Positions 16,452-24,122 of a DNA stretch of 64,000 nt are shown one piece after another. Each line of letters begins with the position of its first letter. The first letter of the stretch is position 1. A program made the translations under genes and the position numbers. The notes below the pieces were generated by a model. The model had not been told where the DNA came from and made no database searches. It was given only the letters and a program-made list of their open reading frames with translations. This stretch comes from CAIUGU01 sp965279735 (GTDB lineage Bacteria > Pseudomonadota > Gammaproteobacteria > Steroidobacterales > Steroidobacteraceae), in NCBI GenBank assembly GCA_965279735.1, contig OZ257260.1:868001-932000 (forward strand), in the 5' to 3' direction.

Positions 16452-17704
16452 GAGTGGGCCGTTCCCAGGTGTCGGATGAAACCAAGCAGAGTCCGGATCG
16501 CCACATCCACATCGGCAGCGGTGACGCTCTCCTGGCGATTGTGGCTGATGCCGGCGGCACACCGGATGAAAAGCATGGCCACCGCGGTCAGCGGGGCAAT
16601 CACCATGGCGTCATGACCCGCACCGCTCATCATGTGGAAGGGCCTGTGACCGGCTTCGACCATCGCTGCGGCCAGCATCGCGGTCATCTTGGCATTGCAG
16701 GGGACTGCAGGCAGTTCCTGCACCGTCGAGATGGAAACCTCCACGCCGCGCGCCGCGGCGATCCGTTGCAGCTCATCGCGGATGCGGGCGGCAGCGGCAT
16801 CGCGGGCAGCCGTCGTACCTGCGCGTACGTCCACATAGAGTTCTGCCTCACCGACGATAACATTGAAAGCGCGGGTGGTGGTGCCCACGAAACCGACGGT
16901 GCCGACCACACTCTCGGCTTGTCCCGAGCACAGGCGTTCCACTGCGAGGATGCCGGCCGCCGCCGCAGCCAGTGCATCGCGACGCAGGTGCATGGGACTG
17001 GTGCCGGCATGTCCGGCGAGGCCAGCGAAGACGGCACGGAAACGCACCTGGGCGGCAATGGAAGTGACTACGCCCACTGGCAGGCGCTCGTTCTCGAGAA
17101 CCGGACCCTGTTCGATGTGGGCTTCGATGTAACCGAGGACATCGCTGCGAGCGCGCGCGGCGTCTGCGATGCGCAGGGGATCGAGCCCGAAGTCCTGCAG
17201 TGCTTCCGCAAGAGACACGCCGTCCTGATCGAGGAGGTTGAGCGCATCCTCGGGCAGCGCACCGGCAATCGCCCGGCTGCACAGCATGGAGCTCGGAAAC
17301 CGCGAGCCTTCCTCGTCACCGAAGGCGATCACCTCGATCGCGAAGGGCAGGTGTTCACGTCGGCTCGACAATGCCGCCACGACTTCGATCCCGATCATGA
17401 TCCCGAGGGCGCCGTCATAGCGGCCGGCATCGGCGACCGTATCGATGTGCGAGCCGATCACCAGCGCCGGCGCATCTGCGCGGGTGCCGGCGTAACGGCC
17501 GATCAGGTTACCCATGGCGTCGCGACGCACGGTCATGCCCGCAAGCTGCATCCAGCCTTTGAGGGATTCGAGTGTGGCCCGATGCGCCGGGGTCAGGTAA
17601 CGCCGGGTCAGGGACGCGGCGCTTTCGCTGTACGGAGGCGCACCCAGCAGGTCACAGCGTGCAACGGCCCGGGTCCCGGCGGTCTCAAGCGCAAAAGCCG
17701 GCAT
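16448..17704 (-). CDS. hpxK: allantoate amidohydrolase
   Basis: 418 residues, M20-type metallohydrolase of the allantoate amidohydrolase / N-carbamoyl-amino-acid hydrolase group. Metal ligands are visible as His86 (GSHIDTV), Asp97 (GRYDGALG), Glu131-Glu132 (FGDEEGSRF) and a late His (SHNRQE). The product expected from allantoate is ureidoglycine plus CO2 and ammonia. Start ATG 17704 is taken as the first Met; a TTG four codons earlier is possible. First gene of the leftward unit hpxK-pucG-puuE-hpxX-hpxY, in which every junction overlaps. Upstream lies a 183-bp divergent region with element site B. Confidence 0.88.
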   Translation of the reverse strand: MPAFALETAGTRAVARCDLLGAPPYSESAASLTRRYLTPAHRATLESLKGWMQLAGMTVRRDAMGNLIGRYAGTRADAPALVIGSHIDTVADAGRYDGALGIMIGIEVVAALSSRREHLPFAIEVIAFGDEEGSRFPSSMLCSRAIAGALPEDALNLLDQDGVSLAEALQDFGLDPLRIADAARARSDVLGYIEAHIEQGPVLENERLPVGVVTSIAAQVRFRAVFAGLAGHAGTSPMHLRRDALAAAAAGILAVERLCSGQAESVVGTVGFVGTTTRAFNVIVGEAELYVDVRAGTTAARDAAAARIRDELQRIAAARGVEVSISTVQELPAVPCNAKMTAMLAAAMVEAGHRPFHMMSGAGHDAMVIAPLTAVAMLFIRCAAGISHNRQESVTAADVDVAIRTLLGFIRHLGTAHS

Positions 17705-17733
17705 TGTTGCGGTCAAACTGGCCCCCTTATGCC

Positions 17734-17772
17734 CATGGATGTATGTGCATGGATAGTGGCATTGCGGCCACT
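17734..17772. repeat. direct CATGGAT repeats and small hairpin in the hpxK leader
   Basis: CATGGAT occurs at 17734-17740 and 17748-17754, 14 bp apart. It is followed by AGTGGC / GCCACT arms around 6 nt (17755-17772). The region lies between element site B and hpxK. It could be a second regulator site or leader structure. Weak evidence. Confidence 0.3.
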
Positions 17773-17783
17773 GACCCGGCTTC

Positions 17784-17799
17784 CGATCTTCTTTGAAAG
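17784..17799 (-). promoter_or_regulatory. shared purine-island element, site B
   Basis: On the - strand it reads CTTTCAAA-GA-AGATCG, 79 nt before the hpxK start. It matches site C at 14 of 16 positions and site A at 12 of 16, always pointing toward the unit downstream. It lies between hpxK and the divergent transporter gene, so it could act on both. Proposed operator or activator site; the binding protein is unknown, and the LysR regulator at 23175 is the nearest candidate. Confidence 0.5.
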
Positions 17800-17887
17800 T
17801 GTTCCTCACGGGGCGGCACACGCGGCATTGGCGCCTTCCGTGCCCGGCCGTCATCATGGCGTCCCTGATCAACAGGCGGACGGCACG

Positions 17888-18862
17888 ATGAAATTCGACG
17901 GATTCCTGGTCGCGATGATTGTTGCGGTTCTGCTCGCGCTCAAATGGCCGGAAGTGGGAGCCGCTGCAGGGCCGCTGCATCTCGGGACGGTGACGGCGGT
18001 CGGCATCGCGGTGGTGTTCTTCCTGCACGGGGTGCTGCTCGCGCCGGAGGCCATCCGCCGGGGCGCCACGAAATGGCAGCTGCACCTCTTCATCCAGACC
18101 AGTACCTTCGTGATCTTCCCCGTGCTGGGCGGGCTGCTGTACTGGCTCACGGAGGGCGTGTTGCCCGACGAGCTGCGGATCGGCTTTTTCCTGCTGTGCG
18201 CGATGTCCTCGACGATCTCGTCATCGGTGGCCATGACGACCATGGCGAAGGGCGACGTGGCGTCGGCCGTTTTCAACGCGAGCGTTTCGGGCCTGATCGG
18301 AATGCTGGCGACGCCCCTGCTCATGCAACTTGTCGTCCACGGGGAGCAGGGTGTCCTGCCCCTCGGCAATGCGATCGGGGGCATTCTCGTGACACTCGCA
18401 TTGCCCTTCGCGGCGGGTCAGTTGCTGCGGCCGCTGCTGCTGAAGCGGGTGCTCGCGTGGAAACCGGTAGTCTCGAAGATCGACCGCGCCGTCATCGTGC
18501 TGATCGTCTACAGCTCCTTCTGCGAGTCGACCGCCTCCGGCGTGTGGCACCAGTTCGGCGTTGGCCAGCTGCTGCTGACCGGCGGTCTGTCAGCGCTGCT
18601 CCTGGCCGTGATGCTTGCCATCACCCACTTCAGCGCCCGTGCAATGGGTCTGGTCCGCGAGGAAGAGATCACCGCGATTTTCTGCGGATCGAAGAAGAGC
18701 CTGGCCAACGGCGCGCCGATCGCGCGGATCCTGTTCGGCGCGCACCCGGGATTCGGCATGATCATGCTGCCTCTGATGATCTATCACCAGGTGCAGCTGT
18801 TCGTATGTGCGCTGCTGGCACGTCGCTATGCCCGTCTGGCGCCCGGGGATGCAGCCCGTTGA
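17888..18862 (+). CDS. bile acid:sodium symporter-family transporter (YfeH-like)
   Basis: 324-residue integral membrane protein with about 9-10 hydrophobic helices, of the BASS/SLC10A7-like group. Landmarks are FFLHGVLL, a Ser-rich MSSTISSSVAMTTMAKGD and FCGSKKSLANGAP, typical of these predicted Na+-coupled carriers. ATG 17888 starts the family N-terminus; the frame is open far upstream but with no similarity. It is transcribed away from hpxK and converges on the purine permease, overlapping its 3' end by 101 bp. In this place it might carry an organic acid of the pathway, such as oxalate, oxamate or allantoate. That role is inference only. Confidence 0.85.
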   Translation: MKFDGFLVAMIVAVLLALKWPEVGAAAGPLHLGTVTAVGIAVVFFLHGVLLAPEAIRRGATKWQLHLFIQTSTFVIFPVLGGLLYWLTEGVLPDELRIGFFLLCAMSSTISSSVAMTTMAKGDVASAVFNASVSGLIGMLATPLLMQLVVHGEQGVLPLGNAIGGILVTLALPFAAGQLLRPLLLKRVLAWKPVVSKIDRAVIVLIVYSSFCESTASGVWHQFGVGQLLLTGGLSALLLAVMLAITHFSARAMGLVREEEITAIFCGSKKSLANGAPIARILFGAHPGFGMIMLPLMIYHQVQLFVCALLARRYARLAPGDAAR

Positions 18863-20228
18863 GGAAGACGTTGAGGCCCACGGCGCTGACTGTGGCCAGC
18901 AGGATGCCTGAATGCAGGAGCGGCGAGAGGACCGCGGGGGCGAACTGGAAGAACTTCTCCGACACCAGCGGAATCATGCCTACGCCGAGCGAGACCGCCA
19001 CCACGAGCTGGTTGTCGCGATTGCGGACGTAGTCAACGCCCGCGAGGATGCGGATGCCGGTGGCGGCGATCATGCCGAACATCACGAGTCCCGCTCCGCC
19101 CAGCACGAACGCCGGCACCGAAGCCATCGTTGCCGCGAGCTTAGGGCTGAGGCCGAGCAGCAGCATGATGATTCCACCCGCTGCGCACACATGACGCGAG
19201 CGAATTCCCGTCACGCTGATCAGTCCGACGTTCTGCGAGAAGGAGGTGTAAGGGAAGGTATTGAAGAAGCCGCCAATGAGTGTGCCCACGGCGTCCGCCC
19301 GCAAACCCCTTGTCAGGTCGGCGCGGGAGGCTGGCCGCTCGACGATCGTGCCCACCGCGAGGAACATGCCGAAGGATTCGATCATCACGACGATCATCAC
19401 GAGACACATGCTGACGGCCGCGGCGGCATCGAAGCGCGGTGGGCCAAACTGCAGCGGCAGCACGACGCGCAGCCAGGGAGCGGTCCCGACCGCCCCGAAG
19501 TCGGTCAGCCCTAGTGCTGCGGCCACCAGGCAGCCGATGGCGACGCCGATGAGGATCGCGCTGCTGCGGACGAGCCCCCGCGTGTATTTCATCAGGGCAA
19601 GAATCGCGACGAGCACGAGGCCTGCGACGGCAAGGTGCACCGGAGCTCCGTAGTCCGGCGCCGTGGCGCGTCCGCCGGCCGCCCAGTCGATGCCGATCCG
19701 CACCAGCGAAATGCCGATCACCAGGATGACGGTACCTGTCACGACCGGCGGAAACAGGCGCGCCAGCCGGCTGATGAAGGGAGCGAGGACGAAGCCGCAG
19801 ATGCCCGCAACGATCACCGCGCCGTAGATGAATGCGAGCGTTTCATTGCCGGGCTGTCCGGCCTGCTGGCCTGCCTCGATGATGGCGAGCATCGGTGCGA
19901 CGGACGCGAACGTCACGCCCATCATGATCGGCAGCCGGATGCCGATGCCCGGGACGCCGAGTGTCTGCAGCAGGGTCGCGATGCCACAGGCGAAGAGGTC
20001 CGCGCTGATCAGCAGGCCGGTTTCGGCGGGCGACAGCATCAGGGCGCGTCCCACGATCAGCGGCACTGCCACCGCACCCGCGTACATTACGAGCACATGC
20101 TGCAAACCGAGCAGCGCGAGCCTGCCTGGCGGAGGCACCGCGTCGACAGCGTTCTCCGCGTCGCGGGTGCCCGTTGTCGGCAACTCAGGCTGAAGTCGTT
20201 TCAAGGGAATCTCCGTGGAGGTGGTCAC
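18762..20228 (-). CDS. NCS2-family urate/xanthine permease
   Basis: 488 residues, nucleobase:cation symporter-2 family with about 12-14 helices. The signature FPYTSFSQNVGLISVTG matches the PxTxxxQNxGxxxxTG motif of urate/xanthine carriers, and MIESFGMFLAVG is the second diagnostic segment. Start is GTG 20228, which shares GTGA with the uraH stop. The C-terminal 30 or so residues are hydrophilic and are encoded in the stretch that overlaps the convergent transporter gene. Last gene of the hpxZ-fusion-uraH-permease unit; it would supply urate or xanthine for it. Confidence 0.93.
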   Translation of the reverse strand: MTTSTEIPLKRLQPELPTTGTRDAENAVDAVPPPGRLALLGLQHVLVMYAGAVAVPLIVGRALMLSPAETGLLISADLFACGIATLLQTLGVPGIGIRLPIMMGVTFASVAPMLAIIEAGQQAGQPGNETLAFIYGAVIVAGICGFVLAPFISRLARLFPPVVTGTVILVIGISLVRIGIDWAAGGRATAPDYGAPVHLAVAGLVLVAILALMKYTRGLVRSSAILIGVAIGCLVAAALGLTDFGAVGTAPWLRVVLPLQFGPPRFDAAAAVSMCLVMIVVMIESFGMFLAVGTIVERPASRADLTRGLRADAVGTLIGGFFNTFPYTSFSQNVGLISVTGIRSRHVCAAGGIIMLLLGLSPKLAATMASVPAFVLGGAGLVMFGMIAATGIRILAGVDYVRNRDNQLVVAVSLGVGMIPLVSEKFFQFAPAVLSPLLHSGILLATVSAVGLNVFLNGLHPRAPDGHSDVPAAHIRTAAPGDRSSEAA

Positions 20229-20569
20229 GTCCCGAGATACGTGCTGTACGCGTAAGGGCTGAAGAGAAGCGGAACGTGGCAGTGGCCCATCGTGGCAGCA
20301 AGGGTGAAGCGCACCACGACGGTATCGAGAAAGGGCGGATCGGCGATGGGCGTGCCGGTCGCGCGATGATAGGCAGCGACCGCAAATTCAAGCTGGTAAA
20401 CGCCTGCCGGGATTTCTTCCTCCAGCACGACAGCCCTGCCTTCTGCATTCAACGTGACTTCAGTCAACGCAGAAGGATCGGGTTGCACGCGCACAAGCCT
20501 GACTGCAAGGCCTGACGCGCCGCGGCCGAGAACGGTATCGAGCGCGTGAGTGGTCAGCCGGCCTGCCAT
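20225..20569 (-). CDS. uraH: 5-hydroxyisourate hydrolase
   Basis: 114 residues, the transthyretin-related enzyme that opens 5-hydroxyisourate to OHCU. Visible: LTTHALDT with the active-site His (residue 8), an Arg in NAEGRA, and GHCHVPLLFSPYAYSTY with the second His. The C-terminal tetrapeptide is YLGT instead of the usual YRGS, so the Arg of the signature is replaced by Leu. There is no signal peptide, so it is cytoplasmic. The ATG overlaps the stop of the fusion gene by one base (TGATG) and its own stop overlaps the permease start. Confidence 0.92.
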   Translation of the reverse strand: MAGRLTTHALDTVLGRGASGLAVRLVRVQPDPSALTEVTLNAEGRAVVLEEEIPAGVYQLEFAVAAYHRATGTPIADPPFLDTVVVRFTLAATMGHCHVPLLFSPYAYSTYLGT

Positions 20570-22527
20570 CAGCCCAGGAACTCCGGTTCGGAATAGCTGA
20601 AGAAGTCGTCGAGGATCTGCTCCTGGTCATCGAGGAACAGCTGGCCGGCAATGCCCGACACGAGTTTCGGGATCGCCACGGCGAGTCCCGACAGCGACGC
20701 TGCAGACAGGCCGATGCTCGCGAGCGCGGAATAGTTGAATGCGAAGAGTCCGTGCAGGCGTGTAGCACCCGCGGGCGTTCGCCCCAGGTATTCGAAGTTC
20801 GCGCCGAGATAGGGATGGTCGTCCACGGCTGCATTCCTGACCGGCTCCGGCGCGCTGTAATGGTCCTTCCACAACAGGATGTCATCGGCAAGCGCGTTGA
20901 GCTCGGGGCGCAGCGCGAGGTCGTTGCGCAGGCCCGTACTGATGATCAGGTAATCGAATTCAAACGTTTCCGTGCCGGTGTCTATCGCCACGCCGGTGGC
21001 GGTCGCCGCTACCCGTTGCCAAGGTGCACCGAGGTGCAGCCGGAACCCTGCAAGCGCGGAAGCACGGTTGAAGGTGTCGTTGGTGGGTGGCTGCGAATGA
21101 TTCATGAAGTGTGCGGTGGCGGCATAACGGCGCGCATCATCCAGCAGGCCGAAGTAGCGGCTGATGCCGGATTTCTCCATGTGCCGGATGGGATTGACCC
21201 TCTGCAGCGCAGGGCGCCGCACGAAGACGTGCGCTTCGGCAACGCCATGCGTGAGTGCGTGATGGGCGTTGTCGAATGCTGACGCGCCGCCGCCGAGGAT
21301 GCCGATGCGCTTGCCCTTCAAGGGTCCGAAATCGATGGGTTGCGAGGAGTGCGAGTAACGATCCGCAGGCAGACTGGTACGAATCCGGTCGGGCACATGC
21401 CACTCGCCTCCGCCCTGGATGCCCGTTGCAAGGACCACCTTGCGCGTCAGTAACGTGGAGGCTGTGGCACCGGGGCCAGTGAGCTCCAGAGTGAACCGGC
21501 CTGGACCTGCAGGCTTGATGGCCGTGACGCGTACCTGGTTGACGACGGGAAGTTTCAGGACTTGCCGGTACCAGCCCAGGTACTCCATCCAGTCACTGCG
21601 GGCAATCTTGCCGAGGGCATCCCAGTGGGCGCGCCCGTAGCGCGCCTCGTGCCACGCGCGGTAGGTGAGGGAAGGCACACCGAGATCGATGCCGGTGAGA
21701 TGCTTCGGCGTCCGGAGCGTCAGCATGCGCGCATAGCTGATCCACGGGCCCTCGAGGCCCGCCGGGTTCTCGTCCAGGACCACGATGTTCTGCACGCCCT
21801 CCCGAAACAGCCCGAACGCGGCGCCGAGACCGCTTTGGCCGCCGCCCACGATGACGACGTCTTTGATTTCCTTGTTGCCTGCAGCAGTGTGTGGTGTCAG
21901 CCAGCTGCTGGCGGGCACGCCGAGCGCCTCGAGATCACGTTCGATCATCTGCGCGAGCTGTGCGAGTTTCGTCGGCGGCTCCGGTGTGGCAGGAGGAGCA
22001 TCGATATCCGCCAGTCGCAGGGCGCTGATATAGCCGATCTGCCTGAGCGCCTCGCGCAGTTCGAGCGCGGGGTCCGATTGCAGTCGCCGCTGCATCGCGG
22101 CCAGGATGCCTGCCTTGTCAGTCAGCCGGACGCAGATGACGAACGGGAAACCAAACCTGTCCCGGTAGTCCTTGTTCAGTTGCTGGAACAATTGCAGTTC
22201 CTCGTGGTTGAGGTCCCGCAGTCCCGCACCGGATTGTTCGGCTTGCGAACTGTGCGTGAGAAGGCCGGGGGCCAGCCTGCCTGCGAGTTCGGGGTGGGCA
22301 CGCACGAGCGCAAGCTGCTCCGCGGGCGACGCCTCGGCGACGGTTGCCAGCAACGTGTCATGCAATGCCTGGCGGTCCGCGAACGGGCGGCGTTGCCACG
22401 TGCGCTCGACGACCCAAGGCGAGTGTTCGAAGAGATGACCGTAGCGCGCGGCAAACGCGAATGCCTCGGTCTCGTCGACACTGATTCCCCGGAGCCGGGA
22501 GCCAGCAGGCTGCAGCGAGTGCGCCAT
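20569..22527 (-). CDS. fusion of OHCU decarboxylase and a flavoprotein monooxygenase
   Basis: 652 residues with two enzymes in one chain. Residues about 14-175 are OHCU decarboxylase, which finishes allantoin synthesis: His78 in RAHPELAG, Glu97 in SSQAEQSGAGL, and FGFPFVI. A Pro-rich linker (about 176-220) follows. Residues about 222-645 are an FAD/NAD(P)H flavoprotein: VIVGGGQSGLGAA (about 225-237), an ATG segment near 368, and a second Rossmann motif GILGGGASAFDNA (about 409-421) just after YSHSSQPIDF, which resembles a degenerate class-B monooxygenase fingerprint. Bacillus PucL fuses the same decarboxylase to cofactor-free uricase in the same order, so this flavin half is a candidate urate hydroxylase (inference). 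Start ATG 22527 is 7 nt after hpxZ. Confidence 0.88.
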   Translation of the reverse strand: MAHSLQPAGSRLRGISVDETEAFAFAARYGHLFEHSPWVVERTWQRRPFADRQALHDTLLATVAEASPAEQLALVRAHPELAGRLAPGLLTHSSQAEQSGAGLRDLNHEELQLFQQLNKDYRDRFGFPFVICVRLTDKAGILAAMQRRLQSDPALELREALRQIGYISALRLADIDAPPATPEPPTKLAQLAQMIERDLEALGVPASSWLTPHTAAGNKEIKDVVIVGGGQSGLGAAFGLFREGVQNIVVLDENPAGLEGPWISYARMLTLRTPKHLTGIDLGVPSLTYRAWHEARYGRAHWDALGKIARSDWMEYLGWYRQVLKLPVVNQVRVTAIKPAGPGRFTLELTGPGATASTLLTRKVVLATGIQGGGEWHVPDRIRTSLPADRYSHSSQPIDFGPLKGKRIGILGGGASAFDNAHHALTHGVAEAHVFVRRPALQRVNPIRHMEKSGISRYFGLLDDARRYAATAHFMNHSQPPTNDTFNRASALAGFRLHLGAPWQRVAATATGVAIDTGTETFEFDYLIISTGLRNDLALRPELNALADDILLWKDHYSAPEPVRNAAVDDHPYLGANFEYLGRTPAGATRLHGLFAFNYSALASIGLSAASLSGLAVAIPKLVSGIAGQLFLDDQEQILDDFFSYSEPEFLG

Positions 22528-22534
22528 GGCTTTC

Positions 22535-22918
22535 CTATGACTGGTTGGACATGAATGAAACGTGGGCGGCGACGATCCGCCATCCCGCCGGCAACCGGAC
22601 CCACGTGTGGCTTTGCCGGCCCGCGAGACTTGAGCCGTCGCGAACGAATTCGGTGTTGGCCGTTGCGAAATCCCTGCCAAAAGTCGAGATCACCGTGCGA
22701 CTGAGCGATCGCTGCGGGGAGCCTCCCGCACGCTGCTGCCGGAAGCGGACGATCTGTGCGTGGCCATGCAGGTTCTCGCCTGTGCCGTAGCGCACTGTCG
22801 CGGCGGAATCCCAGAACAGAGCCACCAGCGATTCGATGTCGTTGCTCATCAGAGCAGTCTCGTAGGCAGCGAAGGCCGCACTCACCTCTGCAACGACAGC
22901 GGGCGTATTGATTTCCAT
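22535..22918 (-). CDS. hpxZ: HpxZ/AtzH-like NTF2-fold protein
   Basis: 127 residues, SnoaL/NTF2-like fold of the DUF3225 group. ATG 22918 starts MEINTPAVVAEV; visible blocks are ALFWDSAATVRYGTGEN, LSRTVISTFG, GRQSHTWVR and a C-terminal GWRIVAAHVS. HpxZ belongs to the hpxWXYZ set of Klebsiella, and its relative AtzH acts on a small carboxy-urea, so a role in the oxalurate branch is likely. It is separated here from hpxW, hpxX and hpxY and leads the unit that carries the decarboxylase fusion, uraH and the permease. Divergent from the LysR gene across 256 bp. Confidence 0.85.
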   Translation of the reverse strand: MEINTPAVVAEVSAAFAAYETALMSNDIESLVALFWDSAATVRYGTGENLHGHAQIVRFRQQRAGGSPQRSLSRTVISTFGRDFATANTEFVRDGSSLAGRQSHTWVRLPAGWRIVAAHVSFMSNQS

Positions 22919-22954
22919 GACGTAGTCTTGCACCCGCCACGACGGGGGATTCTT

Positions 22955-22970
22955 CGATCTCGTTTGAAAG
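22955..22970 (-). promoter_or_regulatory. shared purine-island element, site C
   Basis: Read on the - strand it is CTTTCAAA-CG-AGATCG, 36 nt before the hpxZ start. It is nearly identical to site B (14 of 16) and has the same orientation toward its operon. An 8-bp palindrome CCCTAGGG lies 2 nt further upstream (22973-22980). It is in the divergent hpxZ-lysR region, where a LysR regulator would be expected to bind. Confidence 0.5.
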
Positions 22971-23174
22971 ACCCCTAGGGAAACGCCAGCAGCCGGCTGT
23001 CCATCGACGTTCCTGCTCCAGATTGTTGCGGCCGTCATCCGGTTCGCACACTTCGAGGGCAATCGATGCCGGACACCCCGAGGCGAACCGCACTCCGCGG
23101 GCCTTCCGGAATGGCATGCGTGTTGCAGCGCAGTCTGGCGCGAAGAATGTTCGCGGCGCGTGGAGCTTCAGCCA

Positions 23175-24122
23175 ATGATCGACGAACTGAAAATCTTCAT
23201 GCGTGCAGTCGACCTGCGCAGCATCTCGGCGGCTGCGCGCAGTCTCCGGTTATCGCCCGCCGCGGCCAGCCACCGCATCCTCCAGCTCGAGAATCGCGTG
23301 GGCGCACGATTGTTGAACCGCACGACCCGCAGCCTGCAGCCGACCGAGGAAGGCAATATTTTCTATGAGCATGCCGTCGAGGTGCTCGCGGCCGTCGAAC
23401 GTGCGGAAAGCCGCATGGCCTCGACCAGCGGCTCGCCCACGGGCGCGTTGCGGGTCACGGCTCCGCTGGGATTCGGGCGGCGCGTGCTGGCGCCTCTCGT
23501 CGCGGAGTTCAATGCCCGTTTTCCCAAGGTCCAGGTCCGCCTGCGGCTTTCAGATCACCTGATCGACCTGTTGTCCGAAGCGGTGGATATCGCCATCCGC
23601 ATGGCCGTGCCCAGTGACAGCAGCTTCATCGTCCGCAAGCTCGCGGATTGCCCCCGCATTCTCTGCGCGGCACCTGAATATCTTCGCCGCCATGGCAGGC
23701 CGACGGAGCCTGAAGACCTGCTGCAACACAATTGCCTGCTGCTGCGCTTCCCCGGGAGCAAGCAGTTCCGCTGGCAACTGACGGGTCGCGACGAACCCAT
23801 CGTGCTGCCCGTCAGCGGCAGCTTCGACGCCGACGATGGCGATGTGCTGACGGAGTGGGCGCTGCAGGGCACGGGCATCGTCATGAAGCCGTACTGGGAA
23901 GTGGCCGCACACCTGCGGTCCGGCGCGCTTGAGCCCGTGCTTGCCGATTACCCGCCACTGCCCGTCAACCTGGTGATGCTGTATCCCCATCGGCAACTCG
24001 TGTCCGCGAAGGTGAAGAGCTTTGTCGACTTCATGATGCAGGCGAAAGACGTGATCGAGCAGCCGGAAGCGCCGGTCTTCCGTCGTGAGATGCGGGTGCC
24101 GCTGGCCGCAGCGATCGCCTAG
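23175..24122 (+). CDS. LysR-family transcriptional regulator
   Basis: 315 residues. The N-terminal winged helix-turn-helix (about 3-60) contains RSISAAARSLRLSPAAASHRI and LLNRTTR, and an effector-binding domain of two periplasmic-binding-like lobes follows (about 88-295). ATG 23175 has GGAG about 9 nt before it; a GTG at 23160 is possible. It is transcribed divergently from the hpxZ unit, the usual place for a LysR gene that controls its neighbour, so it is the best candidate for the regulator of the purine island. The ligand is unknown. Its TAG shares the palindrome CTAG with the relA stop. Confidence 0.93.
   Translation: MIDELKIFMRAVDLRSISAAARSLRLSPAAASHRILQLENRVGARLLNRTTRSLQPTEEGNIFYEHAVEVLAAVERAESRMASTSGSPTGALRVTAPLGFGRRVLAPLVAEFNARFPKVQVRLRLSDHLIDLLSEAVDIAIRMAVPSDSSFIVRKLADCPRILCAAPEYLRRHGRPTEPEDLLQHNCLLLRFPGSKQFRWQLTGRDEPIVLPVSGSFDADDGDVLTEWALQGTGIVMKPYWEVAAHLRSGALEPVLADYPPLPVNLVMLYPHRQLVSAKVKSFVDFMMQAKDVIEQPEAPVFRREMRVPLAAAIA

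Noticed and set aside
14071..16616. Long open frames on the + strand opposite puuE, pucG and hpxK.
   Set aside because: They lie antisense to well-supported enzymes, have Arg/Ala/His-rich composition typical of GC-rich shadow frames, and show no domain pattern.
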